DNA of 64,000 nucleotides. Source: Nissolia schottii. Lineage: Eukaryota > Streptophyta > Magnoliopsida > Fabales > Fabaceae. Position numbers and translations under genes: made by a program. Within the stretch, counting starts at the first letter, position 1. Every line of letters begins with the position of its first letter. Shown here in pieces: positions 36,501 to 46,475 of this stretch. The notes under the pieces were generated by a model, which was not told the origin of the DNA, did not search any database, and saw only the letters and a program-made list of their open reading frames with translations. The stretch is taken from NCBI GenBank assembly GCA_003254905.1, contig QANU01095824.1:1-64000 (forward strand), given 5' to 3'.

Positions 36501-39500
36501 ACGCCATGTATATTTCTTCTTCAAGGTCTCTGTGTAGGAATGCATTCTTCACATCGCACTACTGCATATCCCAATCATGATTTTCTACTAACGACAGTAT
36601 TACTCTGACTGTGTTCATCTTAGCAACCAGGGCAAATGTCTCCACGTAATCCACTCCATAGGTTTGAGTGAATCTTTTGGCTACTAACCTTGCCTTGTAA
36701 CGTTCAATGGTCCCATCAGCCTGATACTTTACAGCATATACCCACTTGCACCTTATTGGTTTTTTTTCCAGTTGGTAAGGTGACAAGTTCCCAGGTCCTG
36801 TTCTTATTTAGCGCCTCCATTTCCACATCCATGGCTTGTTTCCATTTCCTGTCAGATAATGCTTCAGATACAGAGGAAGGTGTAGGTGTAGAGTTTAAGT
36901 TTGTCAGAAAGGTTTTATGGGTAGGAGAGAATTTTTCAAAGGATAGGAAATTTGATAGAGGGTAAAGTGGTTGTTGGGTGCATGTTCTGGTTCCCTTTCT
37001 AAGGGCAATAGGAAGACCCAGGTTTTGATCCACCTGTGCTTCTGAATTTTCGAAAATAAACTCAGAATTATTGGAATTTCTAGAATTAGAAACTGTTACC
37101 TCATGTAAGGATGGTAGGTTGGATTCTTGGACATGGATAGATTCTGGAATAGCCTTTTTTCTTCTTGAATATACCAGATTTTTTCCAAGTTTCCTACCAC
37201 CATTAGGTGCTTGTCCAGGTCTTCTCTCAGTTTCAGAGACAGCAATGCTATTTGTCCCAATTTTAGGTCCAAATGCCATATTTGGGAGCATGAGGGGCTC
37301 ATCTTCCTCTCTTACATTCTCCCCCTGAAGATGAGGCTGGAAGTAGCTCTCTTGTTCGTTGAAGGTGACATCCCTTGACACAAAGAATCTCTTTGACGGG
37401 GGTTGAAAACACTTTTATCCCTTTTGTGTGGTTGAGTACCCTAAGAATACACATTTGACAGCCCTAGGGTCCAATTTTCCCCTTTCATTAATATGAACAT
37501 GCACAAAGGATACACACCCAAATATTCTAGGTTGGAGTTTATTTGTAGGGGCTAGATGTCGGTAGAAGGAGGATAGGACTTCCATGGGGCTTTTTGATGC
37601 TAAAATTTTATAGGGTAACCTATTGATTAGGTAGGTGGCATCAAGAAGGGCTTCCCCCCAAAATTTCTTATGAACATGATTTTGAAAAAGTAGGGCTCTA
37701 GTTTGGTCTAATAAGTGCCCATTTTTACTTTATGCAATCCCATTCTGTTGGGGTATGTTAACACATGAAGACTCATGAATTATCCCTTCCTTTTGGCAAA
37801 AGGAGTTGAGCACAAGGTTAAAGTCGTCCTTGGCATTATCAGACCTAATTTTCTTGATATTAACTCCAAATTGATTTATAATCAGAGAGCAGCTGAAAAA
37901 AAAAATGGAGCTAGCCTCAGATTTATGTTTCAATAGGAAAACCCAAGTCACCCGCGTACAATCATCTATGAAGGTTAAAAACCATTTAGCACCTGAGATA
38001 TTAAGGATATTAGCAAGACCCCAGACATCAGTATGGATAAGGAAAAAAGGAAAATGACTCATTTTATTACTAATGAGGAAAGGTACACGCTTGTGTTTAG
38101 CAAGCTCACACCCCTCACAATGGAAACTCTCCACATTTAAATTCTTAAACAAGGAAGGGAAGATCACTTTTACAACTCAAAATGAAGGGTGTCCTAGACG
38201 ACGATGGTATAGTTGAGCTTTCTCTTTACTGGTTATGGTGGATTCAAATATGAGAAAGTGACTATTGATACCAAGATTAGGATCCTCCATGAAGTACAGG
38301 TCATTTCATTCTCTAGCATGTCCAATCGTCCTCCCTAAGTTCTTGTCCTGAAAGATACAATAGTTGTTATGAAAAACAACGTTACAAGAAAGATCTTTTG
38401 TGAGTTTCTGTCCAAAAATCAGATTGGTGAACAATTTAGGGACATGAAAGACATTTTTTAATGTTATAGATGGGCTTATTTGGACCTCTCCTTGACCTGG
38501 AGTAATTATAAAGGTTCCATCTGCTTTGGAAATTTTCTTGTTGCTAGGACATGGGAAATATGTGGACAAGTAGCTGGATAGAGGGGTCATATTTTAGTGG
38601 CACCAGAATCTAGTATCCAAAAATGGGTAAAAGGTGTATCTGAAACATTAAGTCCAAAAGAAAATGGAAACTTACCAGAATATGTTAAGCACATACCTTA
38701 AGGTTTCTCCAATTTACTAAGGAAAGACCTTACCCTTTCTATCTCTTCGTGATTCAGCTGGACAGATTCTTCACCTTGTCCATTAACAATGTGTGCTTGT
38801 CTTTGTCCTTCCCTTTTTGGTGGGCCTCCTTTCTGTCCCCATTCTCGACTTGGGGGTTTTTCATGTAATTTCCAGCACTTCTCCCTTGTGTGGCGTGGCT
38901 TGCTGCAGTAGGTACACCAGACTTCCTCCTGCTTTTTCTCCATATTGGAAAACTCATTTTTCCTCTGGTTAGTTATCATGGTTGTTCCTCCTTCAGCTTT
39001 CATTGCTAAGCTTTCAGTAGTTGGGGTCTCCAACATCAGTCCTCTCCTACTTTCTTCACTCCGAATAATGGCTACCACTTTATAAAGACCTAGGACTTTC
39101 TCTTTTCCCAAGATTTGAATTCGAACCTGATCATATTCAAGATTCAGGCCTACCAAGAAATCACAGACTCTATCTTGTTCAATATACTCCTTAAGGATTG
39201 TTGAGTCTTTTGAACATTTTGCTTTTATAACTCGATAGTAATCCAATTCCATCCATAGGACTTGAATTAATTGGCATATTCTATAACAGATTTGTTTCCT
39301 TGTTTGGCAACCACGGTTTTCACTTTTACATCATATATTTAAGCAGCATCCTTGGCCTTAGAATAGGTTTGTTCTACTGCATCCCAAATTTCCTTTGCTG
39401 ATTTAAGGAACATGCCGGCTAGGTTGTCAAACTCGAGAGTTTTAATAAACTCGTGAAAGCTTAGCAAACTCGAATCATAAACTCGTAAGAGTTTACAATG

Positions 39501-42500
39501 TAAAAAGTATGTTATAAGCAATATAATTAAGAACTAAACATGATTAAATTTTGTATTCATAATTAACATTAAATAATGTTAACTTTAAAATAAAATAAAT
39601 AAATAAAATAATAAAATATACCTTAATGCATTACACTTAGTTCTATCATACTTTATTCTGTACATGTATTACTTTATAGTTTGATAAAACATAGCTCAAT
39701 TATGATAAATATATAAAATCGACTTAATAAACTCAATAAATATTGTCTAACACAAATAAAGTCAACTGACTATCTAAAAAATTATACATCTTGAGGTAAA
39801 CTTGTAAACTAGTAGATAGACTTTAACTCGTAAACTTGCTAGTAAAATCGAGAGTTTACTTAAACTTATACGAGTTTACCAAAAAAGAGTTTGCATAAGT
39901 GTTAACTCGATTTGTGTTGTGAAATCGTAAACTCGTAAGAGTTTACGAGTTAACTCGAGAGTTTAATAACCATAGAAGCAGGTGTCACTGATTTCTGGGA
40001 CCATTGAATTCCACAGCCATGACATGATCATTGAGTCTTCTTCATCCCATGACTTGAACTTGGCATCCTGTTCATTAGGGGGCATTATCGGTCAGGTGAC
40101 TGACCTTCCCTTTTCCTTTCAAGATGGTCTTAATGAGTTGAGACCATTTGAGATACTTTTTTCCATTTAATCTATAAGCAAAATGAACATTCTCCAGTAG
40201 TTTGGGATATGTCCCCAGTTTCCAGAATAGGATTCACGATCTCAGCCATTACAAGTGGGTGCGATCAAGTTAGGGTGGACTGCACAACGATGAAGGCTGC
40301 GATAAGGCCAAGGCTGTGCAGCAATGAAGGCTGCGGCAAGGCTCAACGTTGTGCAACTATGATGGCTGCGACTTAGGGTTTTCACGCACTGTCAGAGACT
40401 CCTAAAAATCAGGAGCTCTGATACCATGACATTAGATTTTGTACATCATTATCTGTTTCACAGAGTTCTACATAGCTTTCAAAAAGTGTTAACTGTTGAG
40501 GAACAATTCAAAAGCAAAACAACTTGCAAGCATACAACACAACTATACGCAACAAACCAACCAACTACACAAACAAAAGAAAAGGAGATTGGAACAATTA
40601 TTGGACATGGAGGGAAAAGCTTAAATAAACAATAAGAACTCAAATAATATAAAGGGTGCAACAAACTATTTTTCCGAATAAAAGAATTTCATTAACCAAG
40701 AGAGAAGAATGATACAAGGATACTGGAGAACAAGAAATCCTCATTACAAAAGACAACTAGCAGACGGGGATGTCTAAAGAACAATTCCAAGTCTCTCAAA
40801 ATGTCTGAAAGGAAAACCCCTCTAAAAAGATCATGTGCTTTATGCCAAGTAAAAGCCAACCTCCTAATCCTATCTCACATGATTTGCTTGTCCAAGAGAT
40901 ACAAGAGTTACACTCTAGCCAAATACACCAAACTATGGCAAAGACTGCACATTGCCGCTGAGATTTTGGCTTCTCCCAAAGCCAACAAAACTAATCACCG
41001 AAAACTGATTCAAAGTACTAGGGCACACCAAACACTCACCAAATATACTAAACAAAGCATTCTGAAAGGAAGGCACCATAGAACAGTGTGAAAAATAGAT
41101 TGAATAAGATTCTGAGCTTGCACAACGCATAAAACACACATTAAGGAAGATAGCTTTCGAAGGCCTTCAAATAGCTTTCTAAGGCCTTCAAACTTGCAAC
41201 ATATCATTGGTACTACTTTCATTAAGCAGTGTTGTCCAAATAAAGGATTTAACCTTTGAGGGAACTTTGGACTTTCAAATGGGTTTATCAGGGCAAAAGA
41301 TATGTTGTTAGATGGAAGGGTTAGGAATTGCATATAGGATTTACAAGAAAAAACTCTAGACGGGATCAAGAGACTAAGACCTTTTATATGGCAAGGAGAC
41401 AAAGTAACAAAATCAAAACTAGACCATATGACTCTATCATTTAAGTTCCTAAAAAAATGATAGTTCCAAGAATAGATAGAATCTTGTGCAATATAGAAAT
41501 TCTAGATTGGGGAGCTGTGAAGAGAAGATAAGCAGTATAGGCACAACAAACTTGAGTCGCCGTCTTTATATCTAACTAATGTGGTGGATAGATACTAGAT
41601 AGACCACATGTTTCAACTCCAAACAATCATACTAAAACATACATACAACACACTGCAATGCATTGAACATGAGCACCTCCAGGCTTTTACTCAGTACTGT
41701 ATATCATGCATTGAAATTCCTCTTCTATAATCTAGTTTGTCATCCTCTTGTAGGGATTCTATTAAAGGTACCAAAATTTAAAAGTTCCTCTTAGTCTATC
41801 ACAATCAGCACAAAACCATCAATCTATTGGTTCAAATTCAAGAAAAGCAAAAAGCAATGAGTCACATTACCATGCAGAAATGCCTACTTTGGAAGAATGT
41901 ACCGATTGAGTTATACACATCCCTTCCAGAAAAAAGAAAACCCAACTTAAGCAACTCCTACAGACCTTAAAGTTATCTAAGAAAAACCATACTTTGGACA
42001 ACCTTTGAAGGTGGACACAGGAATGTGGCGGTCTCAAAAGTTTATTGTAACCATAGAGCCAACAACACGCCAATAGAAGCACTATGTTCCCTTGCAAGAA
42101 CAAGATATAGAGTTAAAACATGGCCATGAAACCATGAGACAAAAATGGTTGTACAACTCTAGACATACATTTGTAGCCAATATCTCTTCATCATGTGACA
42201 ACATATGTATTAAAATGTTTTCTTTTCGTAACAAATGATGTTACTTCTTATTTTTTTTGCAAAAAGAACCTTTTTAATAAGAAAAGATGAAGAAAACAAA
42301 GATAATGCAAGACAAGAGATCCTCATTACAAAAACAAAAACTAACAGATAAAAAACATCAAGAGTGCAAAGCTTCCCAATCTTTCAGCATATATGAGTAG
42401 CAAACCCCACGAAAAAGATCACTTCTTTGCACCAAATAGAAGTCAAACACCTAATCCTATCCCACAAGATTTGCTCGTCCGAATGTTTGCCGTTAAAGAT

Positions 42501-44381
42501 GCAAGAGTTACACTCCAACCAAATACACCAAAAAATGAAATAGACTGCACACTGCGACAATGATTTGGCTTCCTTCTTCCACCCAAAACCAGCAAACCTA
42601 GTCAACAAGCGTTGATTCAAAGTTCTAGCCTCTTCTAGGACACCAAAACAATCACAAAAGATACCAATCAAAGCATTCCATAAAAAGTCAGTCATAAAAC
42701 AATGCAAAAAAGACATGGAGGGCCTTGCACCACACATAACAAATACATTGAAGATTTTATTAAAAGAATTATTGAGGTTTCATGTTACTAAGAAGCAGGA
42801 ATTTTTGAAGTTTGCAATGTAAAGCAATGAGGCAAAGGTTGAGACAAGTTAAGCAAGAAAAAATCGGCGGGTGAAGGAACAGAAGGAACCACACCTCCGC
42901 AAAGTTGCGTTGGTCTGAAGTAAGGCGTTTTGTGGACAACTCCTTTAAGGTCCTAAATAGAATCATAAAGATCCGGTGGGAGGCGAGAACATCTGCTGAT
43001 TGAAGCTGTTGTGATAATACCATAAAGATGTCTGGCCTGAGAAGTCATTAAAATTAGTATGTCAATACATAGGGTTTTCTTTACAAAGAAATGTCAAAAT
43101 CAGAATGATCGAGTACATAGAAGCCAAAAAAACAAGAGACTTGATGATGAGAGGAAAACATCATCTGGCATTGCATGTCAATAATGTTCATCTCATACAA
43201 AACTAAAAAACTGAAGCATGGTTTTTACAAATATTAAGAATATATAAAATGACAATTAGAAAACCCAAGAACAAAACAGACAAATAGATGCAAGGAGAAA
43301 GGGGTGGAATGAAAATTGCACTATTATTGGATACTAAAGAAATAAATACCAAAATGTACCATTCTTTGGGATAATCAATGCGAGCAATTTTGGAGATGAG
43401 CACCGCCAACATTAGAGCTATCTGCATTTTAATGAAAATGAAAGAAACGGAAGTAAAGCTCAAAAGCTGACCCCAATTCACAGTCATAGCCAGCAAAAGT
43501 AAAAGAAAACAACAATCACCTGATCATTCTCTTCTCTCACATACAACAACAACTTCTGCCTCAGATGCATTTTCTCCTCATTGCTAATACCTCTTTACAG
43601 AAAAACCATATTGAAAAAAAAAAAAAGAAGTTACTTTCAGTCCACATATTTTAGCATTGTCAAATATAAAAATCATCCAATTGTCTCTGTCCAACGGCTG
43701 AAACTTTTGTTAGAGATGATTCATGACAAGCATCATGATGATTACATACACATGCATTACATCTGCCCAACAACTTAAGCTTTTGAGAGAAAGCTTTTGA
43801 GAGAAATAGTTTGCGACAACCATCATGACCCTTACATACACATGCATTATTGTTTTCAGAAAGACTCAGCTAACATAAAAATACTAACCTTCAGAGTAAA
43901 ACTCTTTCAGCATTTTGAACAGTGATAAAAACAGGCATTTTTTCTTAACACAGAACCTAATCCAAACATTCACTGACCAACCCCGAATAACCGAGAGAAA
44001 GAATTAAAGAAAGTAACTGACGAGGAATCGCGGCGGTGGCGCCAGTAGCGATTGACGCTGTTCTTGAAATAGACAGTAGCCATCAAACGCACGTCCACCT
44101 GTGTCGCCAAATCCTTGGCCGTAATCACTTCCTGCAGTTCCATCCACAAAAGAAATGAAACTCTCAGAAACGAAAACAAAACAAAACAATGCGAAGTTCA
44201 TTGAAACCCTAAGAAAGAGAGACAGAGAGAAATGCATTACGAGGAGGCAGGAGCAAAATCCTGGCCTGGACTCAGATTGCGCGAGGGCTTCCTCGGCAGG
44301 GCGGCGAAGGTGTTGATCGGCGCTCATGGAGTTGGCCAGCAGCGAGTACATCGCCGCCACATCGGAACCTGAAAGCGCCAT
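21590..44381 (-). CDS. IPO11-like: Importin-11-like nuclear import receptor (importin-beta family)
   Basis: Full 23-exon gene, transcribed right to left. Exons: 44241-44381, 44022-44131, 43520-43592, 43360-43421, 42895-43036, 33901-34116, 33693-33759, 32368-32767, 31655-31802, 31390-31550, 30662-30761, 30377-30451, 30130-30264, 28860-28949, 26600-26782, 26406-26510, 25504-25662, 24846-24890, 24500-24721, 23909-24015, 23780-23836, 21850-21919, 21590-21751. Joined frame 3030 nt, 1009 aa, every junction in phase. The protein opens MALSGSDVAAMYSLLANSMS and has the importin-beta N-terminal (Ran-binding) region (RRPAEEALAQSESRPGF; ATVYFKNSVNRYWRHRRDS). HEAT repeats follow to the end. Family role: RanGTP-dependent carrier of cargo through the nuclear pore. 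It matches the Arabidopsis gene I recall as At3g08960 almost throughout. The last intron but none other uses a GC donor (CAG|GCAAGA at 21849). Intron 5 is 8.8 kb and holds a copia element and LINEs. The 5' leader carries a CT microsatellite. Exon boundaries are my reading, not cDNA. Confidence 0.95.
22376..22441 (+). pseudogene. UTP15: UTP15 N-terminal fragment captured in Pack-MULE left arm
   Basis: The plus-strand frame contains SPVKPKPRTQKQTPESKYF, which corresponds to the N-terminus of plant UTP15, a WD40 subunit of the U3 snoRNP small-subunit processome. It is joined without a start codon of its own to the Mutator terminal repeat. A related copy of the same piece lies in opposite orientation in the right arm, so the captured DNA has become part of the inverted arms. 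Confidence 0.65.
22960..23350 (-). pseudogene. UTP15: UTP15 WD40 fragment captured in Pack-MULE
   Basis: Minus-strand translation gives successive blocks of plant UTP15: WSSFKSTQTQNLISGPSLAF, SSQNEFSPTATIASF, then IIQIFDVNARAP. After a +1 frame change at about 23122 come LHCLKSHLRPVRFICYPKLH and VVSAGNDVLVKVWDISAG, a WD40 blade. Compared with UTP15 a stretch between SPTATIASF and IIQIFDV is missing, and the copy ends after the second blade. The gene works in 18S rRNA maturation in the nucleolus; this copy is broken. It lies in the same direction as the host importin gene. Confidence 0.8.
26945..27420 (-). pseudogene. L1-type LINE 3' end in importin intron
   Basis: Minus-strand translation shows the RT zinc-binding tail (LWNNLFGIFGEYWVCPATLD; WQCTVFATIWCIWLERNS) followed by RDWKALLH and a short A-rich 3' tail (plus strand T-run at 26941-26955 with 'gaatttcattaa'). 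It is 5'-truncated, as usual for LINEs, with frameshifts. Same strand as the host gene. Confidence 0.75.
27696..28275 (+). pseudogene. Ty1/copia RNase H fragment
   Basis: The plus strand carries the copia RNase H region: DLARSPTDRHSTSGHCNLIG, then FISWKYKKQTVVVRSSAKAD (the SWKSKKQ..V.RSSAEAEY block), then LKQLLKEL and, after stops, NPVFHE-type sequence to about 28150. Stops near 28000 and frameshifts make it inactive. Antisense to the importin gene in which it lies. Confidence 0.8.
28290..28775 (-). pseudogene. RTE-type LINE reverse transcriptase tail
   Basis: Minus-strand translation shows IVKIGDGTISQVTRFKYLGF and NVNPRIQAEWMKW (28640-28770). After frame changes come RRPTETSLVRVDQMEGSPIT and RRRLRKGIWETIKRDLDVNG (28380-28510), the conserved C-terminal end of plant RTE-like elements. 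The plus-strand tail has the common 'aagctttatccc...ggggttggctacaatacatggatc' 3' end (28294-28333). Part of the middle is missing. Confidence 0.75.
29170..30075. mobile_element. Unclassified insertion enclosing a gypsy pol piece
   Basis: Intron stretch between exons at 28949 and 30130. The ends read 'gcttcgtttggttac' (29188) and 'tttgtcaaacagagtc' (near 30060), a weak hAT-like inverted pair. Within it, 29470-29790 on the minus strand reads as a Ty3/gypsy RT N-terminal piece (LPEEFSDVMLEDVL, then IQHQIDFVLGEIL and RRLDDML) with stops. The outer boundary call is tentative; the gypsy piece is firmer. Confidence 0.45.
30997..31161. mobile_element. Stowaway-like MITE
   Basis: Terminal inverted repeats: left ctctctccggtccataacat, right complementary to tttcctctggtcttttttat; both arms run on to 'ctgtcactttcacttt'. 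The left flank is TA, and the sequence after the right end is TA-containing. Ends of the CTCCCTCCGGTCC type and about 165 bp length fit Tc1/mariner Stowaway elements. It lies in the importin intron between exons at 31390 and 30761. Confidence 0.7.
33481..33560 (-). repeat. LINE 3' tail
   Basis: Only the tail is present: T-run then A-run, 'gaagaatttcattaagatga' and 'gaagagaattacac', matching the 3' ends of the LINE copies at 26945, 40665 and 42245. Very short, severely 5'-truncated. Confidence 0.5.
34440..35150. other. Intron stretch, repeat-like, unassigned
   Basis: Start of the 8.8 kb importin intron 5. It contains a GC-rich patch of CAC/GCC/CAG-type words at 34560-34640 (repeated 'cacagccg') and repeated 'gcgacagcaacccagcttcc'-like words near 34850-34910. 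No coding frame or paired termini recognised; probably a transposon remnant. Confidence 0.35.
35361..35376 (-). other. Polypurine tract and 3' LTR start of the copia element
   Basis: The minus strand reads 'cttgagggggag' then TGTCAAAACC. A purine tract followed by TG is the usual junction between copia pol and 3' LTR. Confidence 0.65.
35387..38590 (-). pseudogene. Copia pol (protease, integrase, RT, RNase H), broken
   Basis: Order on the minus strand: protease WILDSGAT near 38600, with a one-base loss just after it that shifts the frame (38591 region); pre-integrase HRRLGHPSF near 38180; integrase 37730-38167 with the HTDVWG, FIDDCTRVTWVF, IRSDNA and NIPQQNG blocks. RT begins with WKQAMDVEMEAL near 36830. 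The CKWVYAVKY and ARLVAKRFTQTYGVDY blocks follow, then a stop at 36559-36561 just before the VKNAFLH block, then the catalytic YADDI near 36310. RNase H runs 35459-35745 (LYCDNKSAISIAHNPVQHDR, KHIEVDKHFI). Several further frameshifts. Catalytic motifs are largely intact, so decay is not extreme. Confidence 0.9.
38698..39990 (-). pseudogene. Copia gag with inserted MITE
   Basis: Gag 3' part 38698-39252 is open and ends with a CCHC zinc knuckle (CTYCSKPRHTREKC). The middle part includes KSAKEIWDAVEQTYSKAKDA near 39340-39420. The N-terminal part (MSWLWNSMVPEI-like) lies at about 39970-40030. Between them a roughly 540-bp AT-rich insert (39430-39968) interrupts the frame. Confidence 0.8.
39430..39968. 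mobile_element. AT-rich inverted-repeat MITE inside copia gag
   Basis: The insert splits the copia gag frame. Both ends carry 'actcgagagttt(t)aataa', and the 18-bp sequence aaactcgtaagagtttac appears near both ends (39479-39496 and 39929-39946). That motif is itself an inverted repeat (AAACTC/GAGTTT). The centre is AT-rich and non-coding. Family not recognised. Confidence 0.6.
40415..40426 (-). other. Copia primer-binding site
   Basis: The minus strand reads TGGTATCAGAGC, the standard plant copia primer-binding site complementary to initiator methionine tRNA. It sits directly after an LTR-end-like 'aatgtca'. Confidence 0.85.
40427..40664 (-). repeat. Probable partial 5' LTR of the copia element
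   Basis: Sequence immediately upstream of the primer-binding site, so by position the end of the 5' LTR. The upstream boundary is unclear; a LINE tail begins at about 40665. Confidence 0.5.
40665..41440 (-). pseudogene. L1-type LINE 3' end in importin intron 5
   Basis: Minus-strand translation shows SLLIPSRVFSCKSYMQFLTL, then HCLMKVVPMICCKFEGLRKL and HTVLWCLPFRMLCLVYLVSV, the C-terminal zinc-binding part of a plant LINE ORF2. A short duplication (FEGLRKL twice) follows from a near-perfect 21-bp repeat at 41157-41199. The 3' tail 'aaagaatttcattaa' lies at 40680-40695. 5'-truncated, frameshifted, same strand as the host gene. Confidence 0.75.
42245..42770 (-). pseudogene. L1-type LINE 3' end in importin intron 5 (second copy)
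   Basis: The minus-strand frame 42384-42737 reads FLWNALIGIFCDCFGVLEEA, then FAGFGWKKEAKSLSQCAVYF and FWCIWLECNSCIFN, closely parallel to the copy at 26945-27420. A T/A-rich tail lies at 42250-42285. It ends 125 bp from importin exon 5. Confidence 0.75.
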
Positions 44382-44413
44382 CGCCGGAGAAAGAAAAAAA
44401 AAAAAGAAGCAAA

Positions 44414-44447
<34 letters not shown>

Positions 44448-44640
44448 GACTCTCTCTTTGCTTGAGATTTGTGAGAATGGAAATGGACGTTCGATGTGAG
44501 TGGGGGATTTTATAGCTAGTTGGGTGTGGAAGATAGAGAGACTGTTTTTCTGAGTCTCAACTGAGAGTGAGTCCCCGTTGAAGCAAGTAGGGAAGGAATT
44601 AGCAGCGAACAAAGATGGGAGCGCAGAGCGTGATTGGAAC
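44382..44640 (-). promoter_or_regulatory. 5' leader and proximal promoter of the importin-11-like gene
   Basis: Directly upstream of the ATG at 44381 is a purine-rich leader on the coding strand, from a (CT)n(CTTT)n microsatellite on the plus strand at about 44416-44458. No convincing TATA box. GA-rich leaders of this kind are common in plant housekeeping genes. Confidence 0.5.
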
Positions 44641-44760
44641 CCAGTGCGTCGTCGTTTCGGGCATCTGAGATTCGGCCATTATATGATTGCTGCACCTGAC
44701 GGCACCATCACTCTTAGTTGCAAAAATAAATAACCCCAATCCAATGTAACCTCACAATTT

Positions 44761-45890
44761 GCTTTACACTTTGTTTACATTACAAGACAACACGTGTATA
44801 AAAATACGGAGACTTCCCTCAAATAACCACATGCATATCTCACAACTGGTCCGCTTCCACTTTTTTTTGTTTTCTCTCTTTTCTTTCGTTGCCATCATCT
44901 CTCATCCTTTATTTTTTTTCACTCTCGTCACTATCATCTCTCGTCGCTCTCTTCACTCTCGTACCCATATAAAAGATTGTGCACTCAAATTACATATATT
45001 AGATTCTGCCAAATACCTAACTGTAGGTTAAGGTTTATGTAAATCTATAAAGTTTTGTGCATGTCTGTGAAGTCTTATGTATGTGAACTAACATTTATAA
45101 AGTTTATCCACTAAAAATGTATAAAGATTGTAACTATGCATTAAGTAATATGCATATATGTAAAGTTTATGCAGTAGAATGTATAAAAGTGTGTGTACAC
45201 ATGTAAGTGAACTAATTTTTATAAATTTTGTCCACTAAAAATGTATAAAGATTGTGAACTTATTTATGTTTGAGTAAAATCAGAGTGTTGTACACAAGTG
45301 CGTAATGCTTGTGCATAACGTCATACAATGTTTGTGCATATCGTCATATAATGTTTGTGCACTAAAATTTGATATCATATTCTGCAATATTACTTTGTGC
45401 ATTCCAATCAGATATCATATTTTGCAACATACACTCTTACCATTATTGTTAAAGACAGATCTAATCCATTTTAAAAGAAAACCAACATTTTCTCATCTTA
45501 ATTCCATTTTAATCAACTTTCACGTGATAAGATAATGAAAATGAGGAGGATGAGAAGGATGACGATGATGAGAGGATGAGAGAATGAGAGAATGACAATG
45601 ATAAACATAACAAAACAAGGATGAGAGGATGAGTGACGATGAGTGACGAAAAAAAAATTAGTTGGAGTCCTCGATAAAAAAAAATTTAGATTATGTGACA
45701 GACAAAAGTTAGGTGGCCTCCACTGTAATTTGGTACTAAGTTTTAACCATTGTCAAACCAGTGAAATACGGTCAAACCGATTTGAATCATGGATCAGTTT
45801 GACTGTAATTTAAATATGGTCTGACTTATTTGACCACAGTTAAAACTTGGTTTAACTATGTTTGATCAAATTACAATGAGACCCCCCTTA
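44761..45890. repeat. TTTGTGCA-rich repeat region
   Basis: Between about 45030 and 45430 the words 'aaagtttatgca', 'tttgtgca', 'aatgtataaag' recur, including a near-duplicate block of about 50 bp ('gtgaactaa..ttttataaa.tt..tccactaaaaatgtataaagattg', at 45083-45132 and 45200-45255). The style resembles the minisatellite at 50250-50830. Flanks at 45540-45640 are GAGGATGA-type simple repeats. No gene. Confidence 0.5.
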
Positions 45891-46040
45891 ACATCCATAT
45901 GCCATATCATCTTTTAACCTTCCAATTTAACGTCAGGACTAAAACCAAAAGAAAAATTTATCAAGGGCTCAAACAAAAAAAATTAATAGGGTGCAAAATC
46001 AAAATTCAGGATTTATTAAGGGACAAAACTTATTTAACCC
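45890..46040. mobile_element. Mutator-like end sequence
   Basis: Carries 'aacgtcaggactaaaacc', 'aaaaatttatcaagggctc', 'gggacaaaacttatttaaccc', the same type of end as the Mutator-like elements at 17093 and 22078. No partner located. Confidence 0.4.
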
Positions 46041-46470
46041 TAAAAAGTTACTAGATGATGATGATGATGATGATAATAATAATAATAGCATAATGATGTG
46101 GTAGTTGTAGTAGCACAACGATAACAATTATGGTGGTGAGGGTAGTGACAATAGGGCGGCTGTTGTAGCAATAGTGATGGTGAAAAGTGATGGTGGTGAT
46201 GGTGTTGACACTTAAAAATGACATGTGCACTAGATAGGTAAATGAGGAGTTTTATTATCGAGGAAGAATATGGTCAACCCAAAGAAAGATTTTAACAAGA
46301 ATAGGATTGTCAAAATGAGTGCAGCATGCGAGTCTGACCCATTTATCCACTCGAAATATATGAAATTTAGAAAAAATGAAAAATTCATAATTATAAATAA
46401 CAAAATTAATATTAATTAAAATTAAAGTAAATATCCAATACATTTAATATTCATAAAAATAAAATTAAAT
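46041..46470. repeat. Simple-repeat rich stretch
   Basis: GAT/AAT trinucleotide microsatellite at about 46056-46085, then a GGTGGT/GTGATGGTG-rich part and AT-rich sequence. No gene seen. Confidence 0.5.
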
Positions 46471-46475
46471 ATCCA

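Larger units (their letters stand above)
35150..40426 (-). mobile_element. Ty1/copia retrotransposon in importin intron 5
   Basis: A nearly full copia element, 5' end at the right. Primer-binding site at 40415-40426, then gag, protease, integrase, RT and RNase H in the copia order, then a polypurine tract (about 35361-35375) and an LTR start TGTCAAAACC at 35362. The expected long identity between the sequence right of 40426 and left of 35362 was not found by eye, so at least one LTR is truncated. It lies in the same direction as the host gene. Frameshifts and a stop (see sub-entries) make it inactive. Confidence 0.8.
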
